A stretch of 21,131 nt of DNA from Patescibacteria group bacterium (GCA_024275695.1 JAJRYP010000089.1:1-21131), one strand, 5' to 3'. Positions 10,501 to 18,049 are shown, numbered from the stretch's first letter. Notes: a model not told the origin generated them from the sequence alone. Made by a program: numbers and translations.

Positions 10501-12799
10501 TGTTGAAACAGATCCTTCAGACGAATACTACAGAGTTGAATGGACCATCGAACGTGACGGAAACTTTGTATTCCGCACCAGGCTTTCGGACGATGAAATC
10601 GACTTTGGAGATTATCCCGGATTCGATCCTGAATTCGGAGATACTTTGGAAGCCCGAGCAATCGATATTTACGATCCGGATGGTATGTGTATCGATGCGA
10701 TCTCGTCCCCACTTGAAGAAGGACAGTGTATCGATCTTGATTTTAATCAAAGCGAATTTAATGTTAGCGGGGGCCGCTCTACTTACAGCGTAAATGTTGA
10801 AGTAGATCCGGACACAGCTTCATACCGCATAGAATGGACTGTACACCGTGGTAGAGATACCGTTTTAAGAGTTCGAACACGAAGAGATTATGTGGACTTA
10901 CGCGACTACCCCGGATACTGGAATTCCGCACAGCCTGGTGATGTATTACGTGCTCGTGCCATTGATATCGCAGATCCCGGAAACGATTGCAGGGACGTGC
11001 TTGAAAGTGAAGAAGAAGTATGTGAAGAATTCAGTTTAGATAGGAACACCTTCTCAAAAACAAGCGACCAGGAAATCTGTGTTGAAGACACCAACTGGCC
11101 ATACTTCGACAAGCTGCGTTATCGAACCGATGACGGCGAGGAAGATTATGTTGATGTTGACGAATCGCTTTGTTTCACTCTTGATAAAGATATCGTTAAG
11201 GATGCAAATGAAATTGAAATCTGGGTAGACGGATTCTATCAAGATTGTCGAGATGATCTTGAATATAAAGAAACTCCGCCTCAGTTTGATAAACGTGTTA
11301 CTGACACCGCTCCATCAAACTATACTCATAGAGCGGTTACCGACTGGGTTGGAGGAAATGTTGATTACATAATTAATTATCAACACTTCAATGTGGAAGA
11401 ACAAACTGTGGAAATTACAGATACAATCGGACGAAACGGCGGAACTATCCAAGGTTACATTAAGAACAACAGAGGTTAAATCCTCGGTGAAAGTGGATAC
11501 CTTGAATATAACGACGACATGGAAATCAACGTTAATGAATGTGACGGTGATAACTACGATCGTGATTCCGACTACTGTTACGAAGGAGACATTGGTGACG
11601 AGAACGGTATAACTGTTTATAACGTTCCCGATAACAGAGAAATCATTATTAAATACTCAGCCAAAATTAACAGTGGAGTTTCACCGGAAGAATGTAGCGA
11701 TCCGAATTCGGACTTTAACCGTCTTGGATACTGTGGTGAAATTTACGACAATACTTCAAGCTTTGTAGATAGTACCGATAACGGTTCAAGAAGCACCGAA
11801 GTTTATATCCCTTGTCCTTATATCGTAATCAGATCAGGTGGTGATGTATTTTTGGAAAATCCGTTTGATTACGGTGTTGATACACTCGTTTGTGCGTAAA
11901 TCGCAAATGTTCCCGACACGGTTATCGAACCTGAACCTCCAAAACCTGAAGAACTCGAAAAGACAGGTGGAGATAACACTGTTATTCCGGTAATGGATCA
12001 TAGGCTTTGTCAGGAGCAAGGTGAAATGTCCCCCGAAGGATATAAAGGAATTGATAAACTTTCCAGCTTGATCTGTGAAGTTTCTTTGGAAGTTTCCAAA
12101 GAGCTTACGCAAGCCGCAATCGTTCAAAACATCAACACAAATAAAGAACGAATTGCAAGATACGACAAAAATCTAAACCTTTCAACGGGATGGAATAAAC
12201 CGATTACGGGCGATAGCCCCGGAGCGCTTCCGGAATCAACAAACAACGTATATTTCAAAGACGATGGGGATCTTCACTTCGGCAACGAAGGTCCTATACG
12301 AACACCTGTAAAATTCACAAAAGGAGCGCGAACATTTATCGTTGAAGGTCATAACGTGTATATCCATAGCAACATACAATATGAAGATTCGGATTATTCG
12401 GATCCGCGCGATATCCCATCGATCGCAATTATAGTAATTGGAGGAAATATTATAATCGATGATGAAGTAACGGAAACAGCAGGTGTATTCTTTGTTCAGG
12501 AAGATCCTAAAAGAGGCGTTGGCGGACAAATCTGCGAAGAACCTGTCGATCCGTCTAATTTATGTGACGAAGATGCGGAAGCAAAAGATGTCGAGGGAGC
12601 ATATAATGACAAACGATATACACATTTTGGATCAATCTACGGTGATATCCAACATTTATTCAAATTTAGAATCGCCGCCGGTGATCCAAGGTTCGAAGAA
12701 GGTGCTGTGGTTATCAGATTTGATAACAGGGTATTCTTAAATACTCCGCCAATTTTAAATGAACTTGTTCAGCTAAGTATTGCCGAAGCCGCTCTGTAA
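7532..12799 (+). CDS. giant secreted acidic repeat protein, open frame broken by two in-frame TAA codons
   Basis: The reading frame holds 1755 codons before its final TAA and is interrupted by TAA at codons 1316 and 1456. The same frame remains clearly coding after each one, so I annotate one gene. Products would be 1315, 1455 or 1755 aa depending on read-through. Layout: signal peptide (about 1-29, cleavage near VAIAA); an N-terminal aromatic and Asn-rich domain (about 30-275); beta-rich segments with Cys pairs (about 280-470); a Pro/Glu/Val-rich linker (about 479-660); five tandem Ig-like repeats of 96-101 aa (about 673-1163) plus a degenerate sixth; a DUF11-like beta domain (about 1246-1452) containing the first TAA; a Pro/Glu linker just after the second TAA; and a C-terminal beta-helix-like module (for example FIVEGHNVYIHSNIQY, IAIIVIGGNIIIDD) of a kind common in CPR surface proteins, from memory. 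It is strongly acidic, unlike the basic first protein. It is the last gene of the operon, with a terminator 20 nt downstream. It could also be a decaying pseudogene, or the TAAs could be assembly errors. Confidence 0.8.
9548..11266 (+). repeat. tandem Ig-like protein repeats, five full plus one degenerate
   Basis: The repeats begin at the Cys codons at 9551, 9854, 10151, 10439, 10727 and 11021, giving unit lengths of 101, 99, 96, 96 and 98 aa before the degenerate last unit. Each full unit opens with [QE]C-[VLI]-[DA]-L, has a YxVxVxxDP strand, a W-[TI]-[VI]-x-R strand, a P-G-D-x-L-x-A-x-A-I strand, and ends C-[VIR]-D near an Asp/Asn-rich turn such as DINDPNNN or DIYDPDGM. The paired Cys may form a disulfide, and the Asp-rich turns may bind calcium; both are inference. 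DNA identity between units is low, so the duplication is old. Confidence 0.85.
11477..11479 (+). other. in-frame TAA number 1 in the secreted giant gene
   Basis: The context is AGA GGT TAA ATC CTC, at codon 1316. The downstream frame continues a DUF11-like domain without a shift (ILGESGYLEYNDDMEI). No nearby ATG or ribosome binding site suggests restart. One C-to-T change from CAA (Gln) would create it. Confidence 0.9.
11897..11899 (+). other. in-frame TAA number 2 in the secreted giant gene
   Basis: The context is TGT GCG TAA ATC GCA, at codon 1456, at the boundary between the DUF11-like domain and a Pro/Glu-rich linker (VIEPEPPKPEELEK). The same hexamer TAAATC occurs at the first internal stop. 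The frame stays open for 300 more codons to a natural TAA followed by a terminator. Confidence 0.9.
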
Positions 12800-12819
12800 G
12801 AACACACATCTAAATTCGG

Positions 12820-12851
12820 AGAGTCCCGCTTCTCTCAGCGGGGCTCTTTTT
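12820..12851 (+). terminator. rho-independent terminator of the giant-protein operon
   Basis: AGAGTCCCGC (12820-12829) pairs with GCGGGGCTCT (12838-12847) in a 10-bp GC-rich stem with one G-U pair and an 8-nt loop. A T run (12847-12851) follows. It lies 20 nt after the final TAA at 12797-12799, which supports that codon as the true end of the gene. Confidence 0.9.
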
Positions 12852-12852
12852 A

Positions 12853-12924
12853 GTTACCAAGTAAGTGGGGGTTACTCGGTAAGTCTGACTTACCGGGCAA
12901 GTGGCACTTACTAAATAATTCAGA
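12853..12924. repeat. four-copy 18-bp tandem array with palindromic cores, next to the holA promoter
   Basis: Four units of exactly 18 bp begin at 12853, 12871, 12889 and 12907. Their left halves read GTTACCAAGTAAGT, GTTACTCGGTAAGT, CTTACCGGGCAAGT and CTTACTAAATAATT. The core is TTAC-N3-GTAA, itself a short palindrome, degrading in the last copy. Units 2 and 3 together form the perfect inverted repeat CGGTAAGTC-T-GACTTACCG (12877-12895), and AGTAAGTG (12860-12867) mirrors CACTTACT (12905-12912) symmetrically around it. The array ends one base before the -35 box of the holA promoter. It looks like a protein-binding array (operator or iteron-like); the binder is unknown. Confidence 0.75.
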
Positions 12925-12953
12925 TTGTACAGTTCCCTCCTTTTCTTTATAAT
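12925..12953 (+). promoter_or_regulatory. promoter of holA
   Basis: A perfect -10 box TATAAT (12948-12953) is spaced 17 bp from a weak -35 box TTGTAC (12925-12930, three of six matches). The predicted start near 12960 gives a leader of about 23 nt. A weak -35 box directly next to the 18-bp array is what one expects of a regulated or activator-dependent promoter, but that is inference. Confidence 0.6.
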
Positions 12954-12982
12954 TACCTCCCCTACTTCAATAAATCACAACC

Positions 12983-13972
12983 ATGCCAAAGAAAAACAAT
13001 ATATTTCTTTTTTACGGAGAGGAAACTTATTTGGCTCATCAAAAGCTCAAACTTTGGCGTGAAAAATTTGAAGAAAAATATGGTGGAGATATGAATATCG
13101 CTCAGTTGGAAGGAAAAAGTTTGCAAGCCGGCGTTTTTGAAAGCGACATCCAATCGACTCCGTTTTTGGCCGAAAAAAGGCTTGTTATAGTCAAAGATTT
13201 TTTAACTAAAGGAACAAAAGAGGAACAAAAAAAAGTTGCCGAAATTCTTGAGAAAGAGGTTCCGGACTTCTGTATTGTTGTTTTTATTGAAAATAAAATG
13301 CCGGATAAACGCGCATCTCTTTATAAAAAACTAAATAAAATCGGGAACCTTGAAGAATTCACTCCGTTATTGGGACATGGCCTTTCAAAATGGATTATGG
13401 ATAAAGCGAAAGAAAAAAATATAAAAATTCCTATGCAAATAGCGGATTATCTCGGACAAGTCGCAGGTAGCGATCTTTGGAATCTTGAAAACGAACTTGA
13501 AAAATTGAAAATGTACAGTCGGGAAAAACCAATTACAAAAGAAGTAATCGATAACCTTGTTCATCCGAATCTAACTACGACTATTTTCAAGTTCACCGAT
13601 TATCTCGCGCAAAAAAATCCAAAAGGTTCGCTCCATACGTTAGATATTCTACTTGAAAGCGGTGAAGATATTGTGAAAATTTTGTTTATGATCGTGAGAC
13701 ATTTCAGAATTCTTATTCAGGTTAAAGATCTTGTGGATCGCGGAACAAGAAAACCGGACATCATTTCAAAGCTTAAACAACATCCTTATACAATTACAAC
13801 AACAATGCAACAAAGCCACAATTTTTCTCCGCAATCACTACGTGAAATTTATAGGGCTTTGTTGCAAATTGACATAGGTCTTAAGACCGGAAAGATACGC
13901 CTTTTAGCTGATGACAAGAAAGAAATTCTACTGGCACTTCAGCAATTTGTTCATACTGTTTGTGTTCAGTAA
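12983..13972 (+). CDS. holA: DNA polymerase III delta subunit (clamp loader)
   Basis: This 329-aa protein matches the HolA/YqeN family in length and pattern. Delta is the clamp-loader subunit that opens the sliding clamp DnaN at the replication fork. Visible features are the N-terminal strand and turn NIFLFYGEETYLAHQKLKLW, the following QSTPFLAEKRLVIVKDF segment, the mid-domain GSDLWNLENELEKLKMY typical of the family, and the C-terminal collar domain with LFMIVRHFRILIQVKDL and ending near LLADDKKEILLALQQFV. The degenerate Walker A position has no P-loop, as expected for delta. The ATG is preceded by AAATCACAACC with no Shine-Dalgarno. The gene converges with glnA, and the two stops overlap by 7 nt (13966-13972), so there is no room for a terminator between them. 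Confidence 0.9.
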   Translation: MPKKNNIFLFYGEETYLAHQKLKLWREKFEEKYGGDMNIAQLEGKSLQAGVFESDIQSTPFLAEKRLVIVKDFLTKGTKEEQKKVAEILEKEVPDFCIVVFIENKMPDKRASLYKKLNKIGNLEEFTPLLGHGLSKWIMDKAKEKNIKIPMQIADYLGQVAGSDLWNLENELEKLKMYSREKPITKEVIDNLVHPNLTTTIFKFTDYLAQKNPKGSLHTLDILLESGEDIVKILFMIVRHFRILIQVKDLVDRGTRKPDIISKLKQHPYTITTTMQQSHNFSPQSLREIYRALLQIDIGLKTGKIRLLADDKKEILLALQQFVHTVCVQ

Positions 13973-15387
13973 GTTTTCAAATATCTATTGTGTTCCCATT
14001 GTGTCACATGAGCTTTATATTCAAGCCATTCATTCTTTTTTGCCGTTACAATGGAACGATGAGTATGTTCACCTAAAGCTCCTTTAATTACTTCATCTTT
14101 TTCAAGTTCAAGAGTAGCTTCCCAAATATTTTGAGGAAGATGATCAATTTTTAATTCTTCCGCACGATTTTTATCTACATGGAAGATATCTTCATTTACA
14201 GCTTCGGGCGCTTGCATCTCGTTTTCAATCCCGTCAAGACCCGCGGCAAGCATTACAGCAAATGCAAGATAAGGATTGCAACTCGGATCCGGTGAACGTA
14301 ATTCGCATCGAGTGGCTGCTTCTCTCCCGGGAGTATAACGAGGAATTCTAATCAACGCCGAACGATTGGTTTCGCCCCACGCAATGTAAACCGGAGCTTC
14401 ATATCCGGCAACAAGACGTTTATATGAATTAACAATCGGATTGGTTATCGCCGTAATAGCTTTAATATGGCAAAGTTGACCCGCAATAAACTGCAAAGCT
14501 AATTCGGAAAGTTTGTTTGAAGTTTTTTCATCATAAAATACGTTCTTACCATCTTTAAAAAAACTTTGATGAACATGCATACCGGAACCATTCTGTCCGG
14601 CAATAGGTTTTGGCATAAAAGTTGCGTGCAAATCATATTTTTGTGCAATCGCTTTAACAGTAAATTTAAAAGTTGCCGCATTGTCGGCAGTCGTTAACGC
14701 ATCTGCATATTTAAAATCAATCTCATGCTGCCCTTCCGCCACTTCATGATGAAGAGTTTCAACGTCGATTCCAAATGCCGAAAGCGCGTCTGTAATTTCT
14801 TTGCGGATTTCTACGGCAAGATCCGTTGAAAAATCAAAATAACCACCGGTATCGTGTGGAAGCGGCTTTATAGTCCCATTGTCTTTTCGAAATAAAAAGA
14901 ACTCAAGTTCCGGACCGGTATAAAAAGTAAAACCCAGCTTTTCAGCCCGTTCAATTTGTTTCTTTAAAATATAACGAGGATCTCCTTCAAACGGGGTTCC
15001 ATCGGGCTGATAAACATCGCAAATAAAACGAGCAGTTACATTTCCGCGCTCTTTTGACCACGGAATAACAGCAAATGTATTTAAATCAAGTTTCAAATAC
15101 ATATCGCTTTCAAAAATACGAGTAAATCCTTCAATTGAAGATCCGTCAAACCAAATATTATGTTCAATCGCGTCTTCAAGTTTTGAAACGGGAATGGTTA
15201 GCGACTTGATAATCCCCGTTATATCGGTAAATTGGAGTTTTATATATTCGACTTTCTCTTTTTTTACCCTTTCAAGAATTCTATCTTTTAATCCGCTCGT
15301 TCCGGTTGCTGCTTCATCGCGCGTTAGTTTTGATAATTTTTTTCGTGAAGAAGATGTGCCTCTTTTAGCACCTGTTTGAGTAAGCAT
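13966..15387 (-). CDS. glnA: type I glutamine synthetase
   Basis: The product makes glutamine from glutamate, ammonia and ATP in the cytoplasm, the main entry of ammonium into biosynthesis. At 473 aa, it shows the GSI signatures in order: FDGSSIEGF (about residues 80-88), the metal and substrate motifs GPELEFFLF and HHEVAEGQHEIDF, the NGSGMHVHQSF loop, the flap GYEAPVYIAWGETNRSALIR, and RCELRSPDPSCNPYLA. The C-terminus has the short alpha-type form with no adenylylation Tyr motif, and the Arg after FDGSSIEGFT matches the feedback-inhibition Arg of Bacillus GlnA. I place the start at the ATG at 15387, since the slightly longer reading begins with TTG. About 26 N-terminal residues (Ser/Lys/Thr-rich, for example GTSSSRKKLSKLTRDE) extend beyond the Bacillus enzyme. 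It ends in TGA and is divergent from a TrmB-family regulator. Confidence 0.95.
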   Translation of the reverse strand: MLTQTGAKRGTSSSRKKLSKLTRDEAATGTSGLKDRILERVKKEKVEYIKLQFTDITGIIKSLTIPVSKLEDAIEHNIWFDGSSIEGFTRIFESDMYLKLDLNTFAVIPWSKERGNVTARFICDVYQPDGTPFEGDPRYILKKQIERAEKLGFTFYTGPELEFFLFRKDNGTIKPLPHDTGGYFDFSTDLAVEIRKEITDALSAFGIDVETLHHEVAEGQHEIDFKYADALTTADNAATFKFTVKAIAQKYDLHATFMPKPIAGQNGSGMHVHQSFFKDGKNVFYDEKTSNKLSELALQFIAGQLCHIKAITAITNPIVNSYKRLVAGYEAPVYIAWGETNRSALIRIPRYTPGREAATRCELRSPDPSCNPYLAFAVMLAAGLDGIENEMQAPEAVNEDIFHVDKNRAEELKIDHLPQNIWEATLELEKDEVIKGALGEHTHRSIVTAKKNEWLEYKAHVTQWEHNRYLKTY

Positions 15388-15390
15388 AAA

Positions 15391-15443
15391 AAATTGAGTT
15401 AACAAATATACAAAAACAAGTTATGCAACCTTTCACTCAATTT
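15391..15443. promoter_or_regulatory. inverted repeat in the glnA upstream region
   Basis: AAATTGAGT (15391-15399) and ACTCAATTT (15435-15443) form a perfect 9-bp inverted repeat with a 35-bp spacer, starting four bases upstream of the glnA ATG. It could be an operator pair or a leader RNA stem. No clear sigma70 boxes for glnA stood out; TTGAAA with TAACTT at a 17-bp spacing is a weak candidate on the minus strand. Confidence 0.4.
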
Positions 15444-15508
15444 CAACAGCAAAAAACATGCCGGTTTTTGGCTGTAGAAAAGGCAGACACAAATCGCAAA
15501 CGTCTTGC

Positions 15509-15537
15509 TTTTCATAAATTTTCATACATGCTACAAT
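15509..15537 (+). promoter_or_regulatory. promoter of the TrmB-family regulator gene
   Basis: A -35 box TTTTCA (15509-15514) and a -10 box TACAAT (15532-15537) are spaced 17 bp, and the -10 carries an upstream TG (TGCTACAAT), an extended -10 form. The predicted start near 15544 gives a leader of about 36 nt. Confidence 0.55.
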
Positions 15538-15564
15538 TATATTGTCGAAATTTTCTACAACAAA

Positions 15565-15600
15565 TTTTAACTTGACGTCATGCTTATAACGACGTTAAAA
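15565..15600. promoter_or_regulatory. palindromic element over the regulator start codon
   Basis: TTTTAAC (15565-15571) mirrors GTTAAAA (15594-15600), and inside lie the 8-bp palindrome TGACGTCA (15573-15580) and a second GACGT (15591-15595). The element spans the ATG at 15580 and sits just after the predicted transcription start, where a bound repressor would block transcription or translation. Autoregulation is an inference. Confidence 0.4.
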
Positions 15601-16332
15601 AACATCGGCCTCACAGAAAAAGAATCCAGAGTTTATCTTGCCTGCCTTGAAGGAGGAGCATCTGTTGTCTCTGAAATTGCAAAACGCGCAAACATCAATC
15701 GAGTAACAACTTACGATATTCTGGAAAAACTTATAAAGAAAGGATTTATAAATTTTATGATTAAAAATAAAATAAAATACTTTAACGCTACAAAACCGGA
15801 TCTTATTTATGAATCTACAAAACGCAAAACAGATAAACTGAAAAAAATGCTTCCGGATTTACGAAGGTTGCACGTAGAGACTCCTCATCCGCGCGTCAGA
15901 TATTTCGAAGGGATTCAGGGAATCAAGGCAATTTATGAAGATACTCTAACCAGCAAGACGGATATTCTAAATTATGCGAATTCGGAAGAAATTCGTGAAT
16001 ACTGGCCTGAATATGATGACCAATATGTTAAAAAACGTGCTCGCAAAAAAATATTTCTAAGAGGAATCGCGCCACTTGATGAAGCCGGCTTAAAAGTTAA
16101 ATCCGAAAATAAAAAATACTTTCGTGATATTAAATTAGTTCCCCCAAACAAATATGATTTTTCAAACGAAATTAATATTTATGACAATAAAGTTTCTATT
16201 ATTTCGTTTAAAGAAGGATTAATTGGAATGATAATCGAAAGTAACGAAATAGCGGATACTCAACGCACAATATTTAAAATGGTTTGGGAATTTGCTAAAT
16301 CGATTCATAAGCATGACCGACGTTCAAAATAA
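15580..16332 (+). CDS. TrmB-family winged-helix transcriptional regulator
   Basis: The 250-aa product has an N-terminal winged helix-turn-helix (about residues 1-70: LKNIGLTEKESRVYLACLEG, then the recognition-helix region RANINRVTTYDILEKLIKKG) typical of TrmB-like regulators. A basic coiled stretch follows (about 80-100). A C-terminal effector or dimer domain (about 104-245) begins with PRVRYFEGIQGIKAIYEDTL, the usual second block of the bacterial members. It probably binds DNA as a dimer and senses a small molecule; the ligand cannot be read from sequence. It is divergent from glnA across 192 bp that hold two inverted repeats, so control of glnA and of itself is plausible but unproven. Its 3' end overlaps the 3' end of gatA by 38 bp on the opposite strand. 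Confidence 0.85.
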   Translation: MLITTLKNIGLTEKESRVYLACLEGGASVVSEIAKRANINRVTTYDILEKLIKKGFINFMIKNKIKYFNATKPDLIYESTKRKTDKLKKMLPDLRRLHVETPHPRVRYFEGIQGIKAIYEDTLTSKTDILNYANSEEIREYWPEYDDQYVKKRARKKIFLRGIAPLDEAGLKVKSENKKYFRDIKLVPPNKYDFSNEINIYDNKVSIISFKEGLIGMIIESNEIADTQRTIFKMVWEFAKSIHKHDRRSK

Positions 16333-17728
16333 GATCCTCTTTAAATTGAGGGCCAATAATTTGCATCCCGATCGGAAGACCGTTTTTTGTTTTTCCGCAA
16401 GGAACATTTAATGCCGGAAGACCCGCGATTGAAGCGGGAACAGTTAAAGCATCTGCGAGATACATCTGAAGCGGATCATCTTTCTTTTCTCCGATTTTAA
16501 ATGGTGGGAAAGGAGAAGTTGGTCCGACTATTACATCGACTTTATCAAACACTTTATTAAAATCACGGACAATCAAAGTTCGAACTTTTTGCGCTTTCTT
16601 GTAATATGCGTCGTAATAACCGGCAGATAAAACATACGTCCCCATCATAATTCGACGCTTAATTTCATCTCCAAAACCTTCACCGCGTGAATTGTAATAA
16701 TAATCCTCCGGATTTTCTCCTTCTTCACATGGCTTTCTTCCGAAACGAATCCCGTCAAAGCGTGCAAGATTCGCACTTAATTCAGCCGGCATGACAATAT
16801 AATAGACGGCAACCGCATATTTGGTTGTTGGAAGTGATACTTGTTCGATTATCGCACCCGCATCTTCAAATTTTTCAAGAGCATTTTCAATTGATTCTTT
16901 AACTTCCGCATCCGTATTCTCATCCATATATTCTTTCGGAACACCAATTTTAAGACCTTTTATATCTCCTGTAAGATTCTCAACATAATCAGGTACTTGT
17001 ACGTCCGGAGTTGTAGAATCGAGATTGTCCCTACCGGCAATATTTTGCAAAACAAACGCAATATCACGAACGTTTTTTGCAAAAGGACCAATAGTATCCA
17101 ACGAAGAAGCCATTGCAGTGACTCCGCTTCGCGAAACACGTCCGTATGTAACTTTTAAGCCAACAACACCGCAAAAAGAAGCCGGTTGCCTTATTGATCC
17201 GCCCGTATCGGTACCAAGAGAGTACAAACATGAATTTGTAGCAACAGCCGCAGCAGATCCACCTGATGATCCACCCGCAACATATTCTGAATTATGCGGA
17301 TTTTTTGTTGGGCCAAAACAGCTATATTCCGTTGATGCTCCACATGCGAATTCATCCAAATTGGTTTTTCCAATCATTAACATTCCGGCATTGCGTAATT
17401 TTTTTACTACCGTCGCATCGTACGGCGGCACAAAATTCTCAAGCATTTTTGAAGCACATGTACTTTTTACACCTTTTGTATTAATTAAATCTTTAATTCC
17501 ACATGGAATTCCTTCCAAAATTCCGATTTCTTCTCCGGATTGGATTTTTTTGTCAACTTTTGCAGCTTGTTCCAAAGCTTCTTCACTAGTAATTGTCACA
17601 AAAATATTTAATTTATCATTTGCCAAGCGAGCTTGCTTTAAAGCTTCCCGCGTTAATTCAACACAGGAAAATTCTTTCTCCCTAAGTCCTTTATGTGTAC
17701 GCTTAATTGTAAATTCAGATAGATTCAT
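16295..17728 (-). CDS. gatA: Asp-tRNA(Asn)/Glu-tRNA(Gln) amidotransferase subunit A
   Basis: GatA is the amidase that releases ammonia from glutamine and channels it to GatB for conversion of mischarged Glu-tRNA(Gln) or Asp-tRNA(Asn). The Ser-cisSer-Lys triad is visible: Lys in GIPCGIKDLINTKG, cis-Ser in VAGGSSGGSAAAVA and the nucleophile region GTDTGGSIRQPASFCGVVGL. Length is about 477 aa, normal for the family, with a slightly short C-terminus (GHAYESI then TAG). I start at the ATG at 17728, because the base-longer reading uses TTG. It follows gatC by 8 nt, which implies coupled expression. gatB, needed for a working complex, is not in the window. The amidotransferase uses glutamine, the product of the neighbouring glnA, though they are separate transcription units. 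Confidence 0.95.
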   Translation of the reverse strand: MNLSEFTIKRTHKGLREKEFSCVELTREALKQARLANDKLNIFVTITSEEALEQAAKVDKKIQSGEEIGILEGIPCGIKDLINTKGVKSTCASKMLENFVPPYDATVVKKLRNAGMLMIGKTNLDEFACGASTEYSCFGPTKNPHNSEYVAGGSSGGSAAAVATNSCLYSLGTDTGGSIRQPASFCGVVGLKVTYGRVSRSGVTAMASSLDTIGPFAKNVRDIAFVLQNIAGRDNLDSTTPDVQVPDYVENLTGDIKGLKIGVPKEYMDENTDAEVKESIENALEKFEDAGAIIEQVSLPTTKYAVAVYYIVMPAELSANLARFDGIRFGRKPCEEGENPEDYYYNSRGEGFGDEIKRRIMMGTYVLSAGYYDAYYKKAQKVRTLIVRDFNKVFDKVDVIVGPTSPFPPFKIGEKKDDPLQMYLADALTVPASIAGLPALNVPCGKTKNGLPIGMQIIGPQFKEDLILNVGHAYESI

Positions 17729-17736
17729 CAATGTTT

Positions 17737-18027
17737 TTACATTTTAATAATCGGCTTAACGCGAATTTGTTTACGTTCTTTAGGTAAAGGAGAACATAAT
17801 AAAAGTGCTTCTCCGTCGCACTTTCGCATGATTTCATCTTTTTCCGTAACATTTTGAAGTCCCGTAACTTGCGAAGTCTCAAGGCTCCCTTCCGCATCAA
17901 CAGAATTCAAGAGCTCTACGTATTCCAAGACATCGCTTAACTGAGTCGAAAAAGTTTTAATTTCTTTTTCCGTCAGTGTGAGTCTGGCAAGTTTTGCTAT
18001 ATGTTTAACTTCCTCTTCAAAGATCAT
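17737..18027 (-). CDS. gatC: Asp-tRNA(Asn)/Glu-tRNA(Gln) amidotransferase subunit C
   Basis: GatC is the small belt subunit that holds GatA and GatB together. The 96-aa product shows the family start (FEEEVKHIAKLARLTLTEKE), the FSTQLSDVLEYVELLNSVD helix and the later loop VTGLQNVTEKDEIM (usually a TxHV..N..R-like region). I chose the ATG at 18027: a longer open frame to 18129 adds 34 residues that do not look like GatC and run through the divergent promoter region. No Shine-Dalgarno is seen (leader CAAATTTT). It ends in TAA 8 nt before gatA. Confidence 0.92.
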   Translation of the reverse strand: MIFEEEVKHIAKLARLTLTEKEIKTFSTQLSDVLEYVELLNSVDAEGSLETSQVTGLQNVTEKDEIMRKCDGEALLLCSPLPKERKQIRVKPIIKM

Positions 18028-18049
18028 AAAATTTGAATTAATCAAAGCC

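Noticed and set aside
10293..10712. A 139-aa minus-strand open frame within the Ig-like repeats
   Set aside because: Antisense of the repeats; it appears because repeated acidic codons give few stops on the other strand.
11519..12799. Two separate downstream genes (starts at 11519 and 11993) after the first in-frame TAA
   Set aside because: Both lie in the same frame as the upstream gene, the coding sequence begins well before each ATG, and neither ATG has a promoter or ribosome site. The 11993 ATG lies within a segment that continues the linker. One interrupted gene explains the data better.
12853..12924. CRISPR array
   Set aside because: Units are 18 bp with no unique spacers and no cas genes nearby; this is a plain tandem array with palindromic cores.
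17025..17747. A 240-aa open frame opposite gatA on the plus strand
   Set aside because: It lies entirely over gatA, which has its full catalytic triad; the product has no recognisable domain. It is an antisense shadow.
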